From: Palsa-504 sp963822765
Lineage (GTDB): Bacteria > Actinomycetota > Actinomycetes > Streptosporangiales > Streptosporangiaceae
NCBI GenBank assembly: GCA_963822765.1
Contig: CAWGJL010000026.1
Location: 1 to 64,000 of the forward strand
Direction of reading: 5' to 3'
Length of the DNA: 64,000 nt
The position numbers and the translations under genes are program-made. Below are positions 36,198 to 44,341 of this stretch, piece by piece. The notes under the pieces were generated by a model that made no database searches, was not told the origin of the DNA, and saw nothing but the letters and a program-made list of their open reading frames with translations. Positions within the stretch are counted from its first letter, which is position 1, and each line of letters opens with the position of its first letter.

Positions 36198-36285
36198 GAT
36201 CAAGAGCGGCGCCTACGGCGCCGCTGGCCCGGCGCCAGCGTCGGCCTCTGGCCTTGGGAGGCCCCGGCCGACGCGCGCCGGGCCA
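36198..36285 (+). repeat. Palindromic repeat family I, copy 2
   Basis: GATCAAGA, hairpin GCGGCGCC/GGCGCCGC, outer stem GGCCCGGCG/CGCCGGGCC, inner stem GCGTCGGCC/GGCCGACGC and the conserved tip GGCCTTGGGAGGCC. The inner stem differs from copies 1 and 3 on both arms in a compensating way. It directly abuts the truncated integrase. Confidence 0.7.
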
Positions 36286-36411
36286 ACCACTCGGACACCG
36301 TTGATCAACCGGCCCACCCGGCACGGACCCCGGAGCTGGGGCGCTGCCGTCTTCCTCGCGTCCGTCGTCCAGCTCATGGCCGACACGTCTGGACGCCGCT
36401 GCGGTCGCGTT

Positions 36412-37365
36412 CTATCCGGCTAACTGGTTCAGGCGCCGGTGGACGTCCAAGGTGAGTTCCAGCGCGGGCAGCGCACTGGCCGGTTCGATCAAGTTGTCGG
36501 CCTCTCCGTTGAGGCAGGCCAGCACGTGGTCGATCATCGCCTCATAGGGGCTGGCCGCGGGCAGGTCGATGGCGTGCTCGCCATCGGCGGTGCACTCGGT
36601 AAGGGCCGCGGGGCCCTGGCCGGTGAATCCGGCGCGCATTTCGTATTCCAGCACCGCGCCGGTGAAGGTAGCGCGCCAGCCGCCGCGCATCCCGTAGGGC
36701 TGCGGCATCAGCGACGAACTGGCGCACCGGGCCATAGCGTGCGGGTAGCTGAGCAGGACCTCGGCGGCCGACCCGCGGCCACCAGGGCCACTGGTGCCGG
36801 TGACATAGACAGTGCCGGGCTGGCCCAGCAGGCCGATGGCCAGGTCGAAGTCAGCATGCATCATGTCCAGTGCCAGCGTGTCCAGGCCGAGGTCGTAGCC
36901 CTCCCAGAGCAGCGCGGAGCGGCCCTCGATCTCCAGCACCTGCGGCGGCCCGTACCGCTGGTCGGCCACCGCCTGGCGCAGGTGCTGGTTGGCCGGGCTG
37001 AACCGGGAGAACATGTCTACGAACGCCTTCCGGCCAGTGGCCTGCTGGGCGGCGACGACGCGACGGGCATCATCGAGAGTGTCAGCCAGCGGCAGCTCGA
37101 TGAGCACGTCCTTGCTCGCCTGCATGGCGCACACGGCGACCTCGGCGTGCAGCCGGGTCGGCAGGCAGATGTCCACCAGGTCCACCGAGGCATCGCTGAT
37201 CACGGTGTCCAGGTCGGTCGTGGTGGCGAACCCGAACTGGCCGCTGATCTTGGCCAGCTTGTCCGGGGTCCGGCCGAACACGATCACCTGGTCCACGTCG
37301 GGCCGCTGCGCGTACACAGCAGCATGGGCCTGGCCAAACCCGGTGCCCAGCAGCGCGATCTTCAT
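36412..37365 (-). CDS. Gfo/Idh/MocA-family NAD(P)-dependent oxidoreductase
   Basis: 317 residues beginning MKIALLGTGFGQAHAAVYAQ, the Rossmann GxGxxG site. DLVDICLPTRLHAEVAVCAM and DVLIELPLADTLDDARRVV follow the family plan; the usual EKP is changed to ELP, losing the motif Lys. FSRFSPANQHLRQAVAD and the C-terminal beta sheet region are normal. Members oxidise or reduce sugars, inositols or related alcohols; the substrate is unknown, and the missing Lys may mean altered activity. An AGGAG ribosome site precedes ATG 37,365. Confidence 0.85.
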   Translation of the reverse strand: MKIALLGTGFGQAHAAVYAQRPDVDQVIVFGRTPDKLAKISGQFGFATTTDLDTVISDASVDLVDICLPTRLHAEVAVCAMQASKDVLIELPLADTLDDARRVVAAQQATGRKAFVDMFSRFSPANQHLRQAVADQRYGPPQVLEIEGRSALLWEGYDLGLDTLALDMMHADFDLAIGLLGQPGTVYVTGTSGPGGRGSAAEVLLSYPHAMARCASSSLMPQPYGMRGGWRATFTGAVLEYEMRAGFTGQGPAALTECTADGEHAIDLPAASPYEAMIDHVLACLNGEADNLIEPASALPALELTLDVHRRLNQLAG

Positions 37366-37552
37366 CTTGGTCAGCTCCTTTCCTGGCCGCAGGCACAAGC
37401 CGGTGCCCTGGGACCAGCCGTACATGGGAGCGGCGAGCGCCGCCTGGCACCACCACGATAGAAGGCAGGTAGGACAGTTCTCGTCCCCCTGAGAAACGCA
37501 CCGCTCGAACTTCTGCCCAGCCGGTCTAACAGTCCTGGCCGGGCTCAGCTCC

Positions 37553-37717
37553 GGGGATGGCCCCTGAATTGTGACGTGCTTCCCCTCAATATCAAGGGCG
37601 CTTTGCGTTTCCTTCGGAAATGGCCTTCGGCCACCCTTGACATTGAGCCTCCGGAAGCACTCTGGCCAGAAACCAAGGGCCAGGCAGCGAGCCTGGCCAG
37701 GGTACGGGGCCATCCCC
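37553..37717 (+). repeat. Structured repeat family II, copy D
   Basis: P1 GGGGATGGCCCC/GGGGCCATCCCC (37,553 and 37,706), P2 GTGCTTCC/GGAAGCAC (37,576 and 37,653), P3 CTCAATATCAAGGG/CCCTTGACATTGAG (37,585 and 37,634), P4 GGCCAGGC/GCCTGGCC (37,679 and 37,691). The flanks GGCCGGGCTCAG and GCGGGC are shared with copy C. P2 and P3 sequences are unique, yet pair perfectly apart from one G-T. Confidence 0.75.
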
Positions 37718-37997
37718 TGTACGGCGCGGGCGGTCACCGGGCAAATTCCAGGGGCAGCTGGGCATAGGCGCCATCCCACCGAGAACCTGGCCTACGCATC
37801 GCGGACCCGTGTCCCCGAGATGTCCCCGAACCGCCATCAATAGCCAACGACCGCCACCAGCAGCTACCTGCGAACATGAAGCTGGGGCGGCCTTTGAGCC
37901 CGCGAGCAGCGCACCAGAACACCCTCGTAATGCGTAGGTCGCTGGAGGCAACGAGGACCAGGGCGCCGAGGTGCCCGGCGTTGTGCGAGCCCAGACC

Positions 37998-38160
37998 CGT
38001 GCCCGCTGCGTGCCCGATCGGTCGGTCATCGCCGGGAACTTACGGTCATTCTCGGACAGCACTACAGGCTCCGCGACCTGTGTTGACGCATGTGAGCCAA
38101 GTCGCCGAGGAGACCTGACACGGAAGAGGTCGCTTGGTCAGCTGATCACGGGTCGGCGCC
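37998..38160 (+). other. Fossil element end
   Basis: CGTGCCCGCTG and CGTGCCCGATC in tandem (37,998-38,019), identical to 48,088-48,109. The following sequence (TGACGCATGTGAGCCAAGTC, then GACACGGAAGAGGTC) resembles 49,394-49,445 next to att site 4. No clear tRNA-like core is found here. Confidence 0.45.
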
Positions 38161-38199
38161 CCTGAGCCGACGGTCGAGCTGGCCCGCTACTGTGACGCC

Positions 38200-38787
38200 A
38201 TGTCATCTGCGCTCGCGCAAACCCTGATTGGCGGAGGTCTGGCCATCATTGGCGGCTTGGTCGCCGCATGGTGGCAGACCAGCAGGTCTGACAACGTTGC
38301 ACAGAAGATCCGGCGGGCCGAGCGGTATGAAAGTGCCCTAATAGAACTCAATGCGCGAGTCGCAGAGACTGTGGGCCAAGTCGGCAAGGTCTGGGGCGAC
38401 GCCAGATCGGCTAGCCTGCGCGGACTCAGCCATGAGAGTACCTACGCCTCAGAGTACGCCCGGGCGCGTGATCCGCTCGATGAGCTGCTCAACTTCTGGC
38501 ATTCTGTGTCGTCCCTGCTCATCTCAGATACTACGATCGTAGAGGCCTTTGTACGGCTGCACCAGGAATCGGCAACGCACATCTGGCATGAAGACAACAT
38601 GGCTTACAGCGGGCAGCCGCCTATAGACGGCAAGGTTGACACCACCCAGTTCGTGCAAGACCTCGAAACGGTATATCTCGCCGTGTCCGAGATGGGCAAG
38701 GAGGTCCGCCAGCGGGTCGCCGCTCTCCACGATGCCCCCCGTTCCTTGCCCCGAGCGATAACAGCAGGGGTCAGGAGAAGTCGCTAG
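38200..38787 (+). CDS. Hypothetical protein with N-terminal membrane helix
   Basis: 195 residues: MSSALAQTLIGGGLAIIGGLVAAWW is a single membrane anchor with the N-terminus probably outside, followed by a long helical cytoplasmic domain (KIRRAERYESALIELNARVAETVGQVGKVW, LDELLNFWHSVSSLL, LETVYLAVSEMGKEVRQRVAALH). It looks like a coiled-coil membrane-anchored protein; I do not recognise a family. Codon use is less GC-biased than in the chromosomal genes, in keeping with acquired DNA. Confidence 0.7.
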   Translation: MSSALAQTLIGGGLAIIGGLVAAWWQTSRSDNVAQKIRRAERYESALIELNARVAETVGQVGKVWGDARSASLRGLSHESTYASEYARARDPLDELLNFWHSVSSLLISDTTIVEAFVRLHQESATHIWHEDNMAYSGQPPIDGKVDTTQFVQDLETVYLAVSEMGKEVRQRVAALHDAPRSLPRAITAGVRRSR

Positions 38788-38953
38788 CATCAGCGAACTG
38801 TCCCGGACATCTCTGAGCTGAGACCAACAATCGAGGGCTGCCGGTAGTTTGCGGCGAAGAAGCCCGCGCCCTGGCCCACCAGATGAGCTAGCAAGAATCC
38901 CGGCGTTGGGATGGCTAGTAGTAGTAGCGGCAGCGGCTACCTCGAGAGCAATG

Positions 38954-40354
38954 CTTGAAACCTGTGGATCTGCCGGGAAGGGGTGTACCTTCCCGGATCA
39001 TCCAGAAGTGGTTCTCAAGCAAGATCGGCGGGGCCAACGCCGGTCGGGAAGGTACACCCGATGCTCACCGTAGTCCCTGGCGACGGCTCAGGCCATGAGG
39101 CCGGGAAGGATGGCCCGTCGTCGCTGATCGATGAGATCGTGCGGGAAGGCGCGCGGCGGATGCTCGCCGAGGCGCTGCAGTCCGAGGTGGACTCCTATAT
39201 CGCGGCGCATGCCGCTGAGCGGGGCGAGAACGGTCACCGCCTGGTGGTCCGCAATGGCTCTCACCAGCCCAGGGAGGTGCTGACCAGCGCCGGGGCGGTG
39301 GAGGTGACCGCACCGCGGGTCAATGACAAGCGCACCGACCCGGCCACCGGTGAACGCGAGCGGTTCTCCTCGGCGATCTTGCCGCCGTGGGCGCGGAAGA
39401 CCCCGAAGATCACCGAGGTGCTGCCCCTGCTCTACCTGCACGGCCTGTCCTCCGGGGATTTCGTGCCCGCGCTCGGGCAGTTCCTGGGCTCAGCGGCCGG
39501 GCTGTCGGCGCCGGTGATCACCAGGCTGACCGAGACCTGGAAGGCCGAGCAGCGCCTCTTCGCCGCCCGCGACCTATCCGGCGCGGACTACGTCTACCTG
39601 TGGGCCGATGGCATCCACGTCAATATCCGGCTGGAGGAGCACAAGCTGTGCCTGCTGGTGATGATCGGCGTGCGCGCCGACGGGCGCGAGGAGCTTATCG
39701 CCTTGGCCGACGGGTACCGCGAGTCCACCGAATCGTGGACTGACCTGCTGCGCGACTGCGCCCGCCGCGGCATGCGCGCCCCGGTGCTCGCGGCCGGCGA
39801 CGGGGGCGCGCTGCGCGAGGTCTTCCCCGCGACCAAAGAGCAGCGCTGCTGGTTCCACAAGATCGCCAACGTCCTCGGCGCGCTGCCCAAGTCCGCGCAC
39901 CCCGGCGCGAAGAAGGCCCTCGCCGAGATCTGGGGCGCCGAGGACAAGCCGCACGCCCGCGCCGCCGCCAGGGCATTCGAGGCCGCGTACGCGGCGAAGT
40001 TCCCCAAGGCCACCGCGAAGGTCACCGATGACCTGGACCAGCTGCTGGCGTTCTACGACTACCCCGCCGAGCACTGGATCCACCTGCGCACGACCAACCC
40101 GATCGAATCTACGTTCGCCACGGTAAGGCACCGGACCAAGATCACCAAGGGTCCCGGCTCGCGGGCTGCCGGGCTCGCCATGGCGTTCAAGCTGATCGAG
40201 TCAGCCCAGGACCGCTGGCGCGCAGTCAACGCGCCGCACCTCGTCGCCCTGGTCCGCGCCGGAGCCATCTTCATCAACGGCAAACTCGTCGAACGACCCG
40301 GTGAGGACGCCCCACTCGCAGCCGCCTAAAAGATCTTGATCCACAGGTCTTGAC
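38954..40354 (+). mobile_element. IS256-family insertion sequence
   Basis: One transposase gene is flanked by 17-bp inverted repeats, CTTGAAACCTGTGGATC (38,954-38,970) and GATCCACAGGTCTTGAC (40,338-40,354). I see no clear 8-bp target duplication. It is inserted in element 2 just before a fossil end module. Confidence 0.85.
39061..40329 (+). CDS. IS256-family (MULE-type) transposase
   Basis: 422 residues from ATG 39,061. Conserved blocks are EVDSYIAAHAAERGENGHRLVVRNGSH, YVYLWADGIHVNIR (first Asp), VLAAGDGGALREVFP (second Asp), RCWFHKIANVLGALPK (the C/H motif) and TTNPIESTFATVRHRTK (catalytic Glu). It is full length and apparently intact. An upstream GTG-type extension from 38,983 would run through the terminal region and is not favoured. 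Confidence 0.93.
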   Translation: MLTVVPGDGSGHEAGKDGPSSLIDEIVREGARRMLAEALQSEVDSYIAAHAAERGENGHRLVVRNGSHQPREVLTSAGAVEVTAPRVNDKRTDPATGERERFSSAILPPWARKTPKITEVLPLLYLHGLSSGDFVPALGQFLGSAAGLSAPVITRLTETWKAEQRLFAARDLSGADYVYLWADGIHVNIRLEEHKLCLLVMIGVRADGREELIALADGYRESTESWTDLLRDCARRGMRAPVLAAGDGGALREVFPATKEQRCWFHKIANVLGALPKSAHPGAKKALAEIWGAEDKPHARAAARAFEAAYAAKFPKATAKVTDDLDQLLAFYDYPAEHWIHLRTTNPIESTFATVRHRTKITKGPGSRAAGLAMAFKLIESAQDRWRAVNAPHLVALVRAGAIFINGKLVERPGEDAPLAAA

Positions 40355-40515
40355 AATAGCTCCTACCTCGATCGGGTGCATATTCCGTCCCTGGCTTCGG
40401 GACTTCCAGGGGGCCTTGAAGACGATAGGGACAGAGAGTGCATAAGACAACCGCACCCCAGACCGCGGCGGGGCGGTCCGCGGCGACGGTGGCGGCAACA
40501 GCAGCTGCCCACTCC

Positions 40516-40771
40516 TACGCATCTGAGGGTTGCAGTTCGGGTTGCAGTTCACCACGGTGCAGCACCATTCAGGGCAGACCGGCCTAGAAGGTTGGTCCAG
40601 CTTGAACCGCTCGGGACAGCCATGCCCCGAGCTGCTAATGCGGCGCGCCGTACAGCACGGAAGTACAGCAACGCACCCTGACAGCCGCCAGCACACACGG
40701 CCGCCAGCACACCGGGCTAGCTGGGACGACGGCCAAACGCCCAGCGGTGCCGCTAGTTCGGGACGAAGAGG
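40516..40771 (+). other. Fossil element ends including a Pro(CGG)-like core
   Basis: At 40,516 is CTACGCATCTGAGGG, an Arg-core variant. TTGCAGTTC repeats at 12-bp spacing at 40,531 and 40,543, and GTACAGCA at 13-bp spacing at 40,650 and 40,663. TTCGGGACGAAGAGG at 40,757-40,771 matches the anticodon loop and 3' stem of tRNA-Pro(CGG). The block from GCTTGAACCG onward is homologous to 47,915-48,083. The gap 40,355-40,864 has no gene. Confidence 0.55.
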
Positions 40772-40864
40772 CCAGCACTTAGGCGACAGGTGCTAATGCG
40801 CGATGCTGCGACTACTGTGCTGGGTGACGGCTTCGCTGCCAGGTTCTCCCGAAGCGGAGGCTCT

Positions 40865-41536
40865 ATGCACGACCCGGGCCAGTCAGAAGGCCGCACGCCC
40901 AGCCAGCAGTCGCCTGAGCTTCGAGTCTCCGATGCAGAACGCGACCGGGCCATTGAGCTGCTTGGGCAGCACGCCGCCTCCGGCCGCCTGACACCCGCCG
41001 AACTGGAGGACCGCACGGAGAACGCCTACGCCGCGAAGACCCGTGCCGACCTCGCAGCGCTCGTGCAGGACCTGCCCACGTCGGCAACAGGGCAGTCGGC
41101 CGGACAGGGCAAGGCCAGGCGATGGTTTGTGGCCATCCTCGGCCGTCCCCAGCGGCGAGGACCTTCCCGGCTGCGCGGGCGCGCCATCGCGTTGTCCGTC
41201 CTGGCCGCCCCTGATATCGACTTGTGCAACGCTGACATTGAGGGCAGCGAACTGGTCATTTACTCTTTTTCGCTTCTCGGTGGCCCTGACATTTATGTGG
41301 CCGACTCCATGAAGGTAGAGATGAGTGGGTTTTCATCGCTGGTCGGCAACGACCTGGAAGGAAGCCAACGCCCAGCCGACCCGGAGGCTCCGGTGATATG
41401 GGTCCGCGCCTATTCCCTGATCGGCGGCTGTACGGTCTGGCGGCTCCCGCCGCACCTTCGAGCTTTGCCATACCGAGCAGCCCGTCGGGCAGCCAGAAAA
41501 CTTACAGCTGGCAGCGCCACAGACCTCCCAAGCTGA
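40865..41536 (+). CDS. DUF1707 (SHOCT-like) protein with LiaF-like C-terminus
   Basis: 223 residues from MHDPGQSEG. LRVSDAERDRAIELLGQHAASGRLTPAELEDRTENAYAAKTRADL is the DUF1707 domain. The C-terminal half (ALSVLAAPDIDLCNADIEGSELVIYSFSLLGGPDIYVADSMKVEM) is a right-handed beta region like the cell-wall-active-antibiotic-response/LiaF C-terminal domain. Such proteins are linked to envelope stress sensing. The start at ATG 40,865 has GGAGG a few bases upstream. It is cargo of element 2. Confidence 0.8.
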   Translation: MHDPGQSEGRTPSQQSPELRVSDAERDRAIELLGQHAASGRLTPAELEDRTENAYAAKTRADLAALVQDLPTSATGQSAGQGKARRWFVAILGRPQRRGPSRLRGRAIALSVLAAPDIDLCNADIEGSELVIYSFSLLGGPDIYVADSMKVEMSGFSSLVGNDLEGSQRPADPEAPVIWVRAYSLIGGCTVWRLPPHLRALPYRAARRAARKLTAGSATDLPS

Positions 41537-41731
41537 TAGCCCTAGTTCTGAAACCCCAATCCCCAGCGCGTGGGACATTCATGGGACGCGGCGCCATCGT
41601 CGATCGCGGCCACAAGCGTCGGCGCAGGTCACACATCAGAGACCGATTTGAGCCGTGACGGTCTGTAAAACCGTGTCCTATGGCTGGCGCATGCACAAGA
41701 TCCAGAAAGCAGCAGGCCAGCGCACGCGTCG

Positions 41732-41750
41732 GCTAACGGATTTGCTAACG
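41732..41750 (+). promoter_or_regulatory. Element 2 right arm-type repeat pair
   Basis: GCTAACGGATTTGCTAACG is identical to the left-end pair at 34,059-34,077 and lies 132 bp before the core at 41,864. Confidence 0.65.
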
Positions 41751-41863
41751 AGACCAGTCGGGATGGGGGAGACAACGTGAGACACCGGCGACGCTCACCG
41801 AGGCCTTCGCCTGGTCAGCGAGACGCGCCGGGACGCCGGAGACGGGGGAGACGTGCGTCGTAT

Positions 41864-41911
41864 GGCTCATAACCCAGAGGTCGCGGGTTCAAATCCCGCC
41901 CCCGCTACCAA
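41864..41911 (+). repeat. att site 3
   Basis: 48 bp of tRNA-fMet 3' half starting GGCTCATAACC, preceded by GACGTGCGTCGTAT, which also precedes att site 4. A terminator-like hairpin (GGCCTCTTCC/GGAAGGGGCC) follows. Confidence 0.88.
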
Positions 41912-41963
41912 ATGGCAGGTCAGAGGCCTCTTCCGATCATGGAAGGGGCCTTCTGCGTGCGCC

Positions 41964-41984
41964 GTGTGCACGGAATTGCGCACC
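41964..41984 (+). promoter_or_regulatory. Element 3 left arm-type repeat pair
   Basis: GTGTGCACGG and AATTGCGCACC, a degenerate pair matching TTTGTGCACG at the right end (49,479-49,500). Confidence 0.5.
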
Positions 41985-42149
41985 AGGCCTCTGAGGCGCC
42001 GCCGCCGCAGCGGCTGGGCAGGGGTGAGGTGAGGTGTATCCCGTGGACGCATTCGCCACGCAGGCGGCGGACGGACTTCCCCCCGAGGCGCAGCGCCCGG
42101 ACATCTGCGATAAATTGCAGATGAAGTGCAACTCGCCTACTATGGAATC

Positions 42150-42401
42150 ATGAGCGCGCAGACGCTGGGTTTCGCGATCCAGCCGGAAGATCGCCCGGTG
42201 CTGGATGAGCTTGTCGCCTACTTCGGCGACGGCAATAGGTCCGCTTACCTGCGGGCTACCCTCAAGGTCATGAAGTCGATCATGATCGCTGACCAGCTCA
42301 GGGAGGCGCAGGTCTACGGCCAGCAGCGTACCGCGGAACTCGGTATCGACCCGTCGGATATCCCTGCGCGGGTCCAGGAGTTCCTCAAGGCCGACTCCTG
42401 A
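42150..42401 (+). CDS. Antitoxin-like small protein of a PIN toxin-antitoxin pair
   Basis: 83 residues: MSAQTLGFAIQPEDRPVLDE, LVAYFGDGNRSAYLRATLKV, a helical tail and PSDIPARVQEFLKADS. A short beta strand followed by two helices suggests a ribbon-helix-helix antitoxin. It ends 12 bp before the PIN gene, the normal order for VapBC-like pairs. It would neutralise the toxin and repress the operon. The ATG at 42,150 is chosen for its fit to the fold; an in-frame codon at 42,126 adds only eight residues. Confidence 0.7.
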   Translation: MSAQTLGFAIQPEDRPVLDELVAYFGDGNRSAYLRATLKVMKSIMIADQLREAQVYGQQRTAELGIDPSDIPARVQEFLKADS

Positions 42402-42413
42402 CGGCGCGCGGGG

Positions 42414-42932
42414 GTGAGCAGCCTTGCGCCTGTCCCGGCCGCTGTCGTCTACGACATCAACGTCCTGGTGACGGCGTCGGCCAGCGGTAACAGTCCCTTC
42501 CGGTCCTGGCCTTCACCGCCGCCTGTATCCGGCAACCCTTCGGCTGACTGCCTGGGCGTAATCGTTGACGGCGCCGAGTTCGCGCTCTGGTTTTCCCCGC
42601 ACATCATCACCAACATCGATAGGATCCTGGCCCAGCTGTTCAAATGGGCCCAGCCCCAGATCGATGCCTACTTGCACGCCATAAGGATGGCCGCTGAGCA
42701 CAGCGGCGGGGGAATCGTGGCTGACGTGCCCTGGACGGTTCACGACTGCCCCGACCACGAGGACAACCTGATCCTCGACCTGGCCGCCGAGGTCGGGGCG
42801 CTGCTCATCGTCTCCAACGACACCGACCTGCTGTCAATGTCGCCGTGGCGTGGAACGCCAATCATCGAGCCTGCCGCGTTCGCCGCAAAGGTGGACGCAA
42901 TGCGCAGGCACGCACGCCGACGACGCAGATAG
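42414..42932 (+). CDS. PIN-domain toxin (VapC-like RNase)
   Basis: 172 residues. PIN acidic residues are seen in AVVYDINVLVTAS, CPDHEDNLILDLA and IVSNDTDLLSM; the central insert (LGVIVDGAEFALWFSPHIITNIDRIL) is normal for the COG1569-like PIN group. Such enzymes cleave tRNA or other RNA. The pair could stabilise element 3 in the chromosome by post-segregational killing (inference). A family I palindrome begins 31 bp after its stop. Confidence 0.8.
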   Translation: MSSLAPVPAAVVYDINVLVTASASGNSPFRSWPSPPPVSGNPSADCLGVIVDGAEFALWFSPHIITNIDRILAQLFKWAQPQIDAYLHAIRMAAEHSGGGIVADVPWTVHDCPDHEDNLILDLAAEVGALLIVSNDTDLLSMSPWRGTPIIEPAAFAAKVDAMRRHARRRRR

Positions 42933-42963
42933 ACCGTGACTTGCCGAGTTCCCCTATTAATAA

Positions 42964-43050
42964 ATCAAGGGCGCCGGCGCTGCGCGGCGCCGCTGGCCCG
43001 GCGTCAGCGCCGGGCTCGGCCTTGGGAGGCCCGCCCGGCGCACGCCGGGT
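42964..43050 (+). repeat. Palindromic repeat family I, copy 3
   Basis: AATCAAGG, hairpin GGCGCCG/CGGCGCC, outer stem CCCGGCG/CGCCGGG, inner stem GCGCCGGGC/GCCCGGCGC and tip GGCCTTGGGAGGCC. It is placed directly after the PIN toxin gene. Confidence 0.7.
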
Positions 43051-43151
43051 CACACTTGCGCAGGCGGCGCGATCAGCAGGCTTCTCTGTCCAGCTCGCTA
43101 GTGCCGTGCTACGCGACGAGCCCGTTCTGTTCGCTGTCCTTAGGTGCGCCG

Positions 43152-43532
43152 TCAGCTCGCCGATGGCCATTCGGCGTCGGCGGCCGGTTGTGCCAGGGCC
43201 TGGTCCAGGCTCGTGAAGTTGGGGATCACGCGGTCCATGCCGGTGATCGCGAAAACGCGGAGGACGGCAATGGCGGGGATGACCAGCAGCAGCTCACCGC
43301 CTACAGCCTGGGCGCGCTTGTGCTCCGCCAGCAGGGTGTGGAGCCCGGACGAATCACAGAACCGGGTCCGGGTCATGTCGACCACGAGCGTCCGGTGGCC
43401 GTGCGCGGCTGCCTCCAGCAGGGCCGACCGCAGCGCCGGGGCACTGGTGATGTCGATCTCCTCGGGCGCCGCCACGACCGGCACGCCGCTGACCACCTCA
43501 AAGGCGAACCTACCGTCACCCATCTGGGTCAC
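43152..43532 (-). CDS. STAS-domain anti-anti-sigma-like protein
   Basis: 126 residues: GVPVVAAPEEIDITSAPALRSALLEAAAHG, then TLVVDMTRTRFCDSSGLHTLLAEHKRAQ. The DSSG motif carries the phosphorylatable Ser of SpoIIAA/RsbV-type antagonists. It overlaps the upstream STAS gene by 4 bp (GTGA), so the two are coupled. Likely partners are GHKL anti-sigma kinases elsewhere in the genome, since none is intact in element 3. Confidence 0.85.
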   Translation of the reverse strand: MTQMGDGRFAFEVVSGVPVVAAPEEIDITSAPALRSALLEAAAHGHRTLVVDMTRTRFCDSSGLHTLLAEHKRAQAVGGELLLVIPAIAVLRVFAITGMDRVIPNFTSLDQALAQPAADAEWPSAS

Positions 43533-43945
43533 CTCCCGTGGCCGCGAGCACGGCCCGGCTCCGCCCGGGCTAGGTTCCGGCTGACTGGTTGCCGAGCCCG
43601 GGTCCGTCTTGTGGTTCGTGGCTCGGGACTGGCTTGCCGGAGATTCGCTGCGTCCAAGTCCAGCAGCTCGAGGATCCGGCGTGCCACGGGACTGAGCGAG
43701 CGGATGATGACCGGGCAGCCCCTAGGCGCAAAACTCGCCGCCATCGCCAGCGCCCGTACTCCGGCGCAGTCCAGAAACGTCACCCCGGCCAGGTCCAGGA
43801 CCAGCCGCTCGGTCCGGTTATCGACGGCCAGAGCCGCCTGCCCCAGGAACCCGGCAGTCTCAGAAAGGTCCAGATCACCGCTCAGGATAAGGGCGCAGAC
43901 CAGTCCATCGCGGACGGTCTTGACCGTCAGGGCATGCTCATCCAT
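43529..43945 (-). CDS. STAS-domain protein with Cys in place of the phospho-Ser
   Basis: 138 residues: LVCALILSGDLDLSETAGFLGQA, then LVLDLAGVTFLDCAGVRALAMAASFAPRG. The usual DSxG is DCAG, so classical Ser phosphorylation would not occur at this position; such variants often act as constitutive or redox-independent partners, a cautious inference. A basic Arg-rich tail (RTTRRTRARQP) ends the protein. It is first gene of a two-gene STAS operon. Confidence 0.8.
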   Translation of the reverse strand: MDEHALTVKTVRDGLVCALILSGDLDLSETAGFLGQAALAVDNRTERLVLDLAGVTFLDCAGVRALAMAASFAPRGCPVIIRSLSPVARRILELLDLDAANLRQASPEPRTTRRTRARQPVSRNLARAEPGRARGHGR

Positions 43946-44150
43946 GGCTTCTCAATCGGCTCGCGGGGTCTGGACGACACCAAATGAGATCGGCTGTGAT
44001 GCCAACGGTACAGCTCTGGGTCACCATCGTCCAGGACAGGACAACTGTCCGGTAACCACATGAGTTGATGCGCAAAGTGCGCAGGTTAGGCAACGGTGGC
44101 GGACCAAGGGCCTGGGCCTCGGGAGCCGCGCTGCGGTGGCGGGGACGAAC

Positions 44151-44229
44151 CAGCACGACCGCCAGCACACCGGCCTAGCTGGGACGACGGCCAAACGCCG
44201 GGCGACGCCGCTAGTCCGGGCGAGGAGGA
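44151..44229 (+). other. Fossil element end with degenerate Pro-like core
   Basis: CCAGCACGACCG/CCAGCACACC repeats (12 bp), then GGCCTAGCTGGGACGACGG and TCCGGGCGAGGAGG (44,216-44,229), homologous to the 40,690-40,771 and 48,000-48,083 blocks but more diverged. The gap 43,946-44,341 holds nothing else. Confidence 0.45.
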
Positions 44230-44341
44230 CGGCTAGCATCCGGGCTCCGCCGCTATCATCGCCTCGCGGGGGCCTCCGCCCAGTTTCACGCGCGGAGGCC
44301 GGGTAGCACCGTGGGCACCCGATAAGAGAAGGGAGCCACCG

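Larger units (their letters stand above)
33962..41911 (+). mobile_element. Integrative element 2 (degenerate)
   Basis: Delimited by att 2 and att 3 and by its own arm pair: GCTAACGGATTTGCTAACG at 34,059-34,077 and, identical, at 41,732-41,750. It keeps an integrase lacking its N-terminus, no Rep and no Tra, plus cargo (oxidoreductase, small membrane protein, IS256, DUF1707 protein). It cannot move by itself but could be mobilised if a related integrase recognises its ends. Confidence 0.75.

Noticed and set aside
36412..37779. Longer oxidoreductase starting near 37,779
   Set aside because: The extra N-terminal part reads through the family II repeat and is not protein-like; the ribosome site and GxGxxG start support ATG 37,365.
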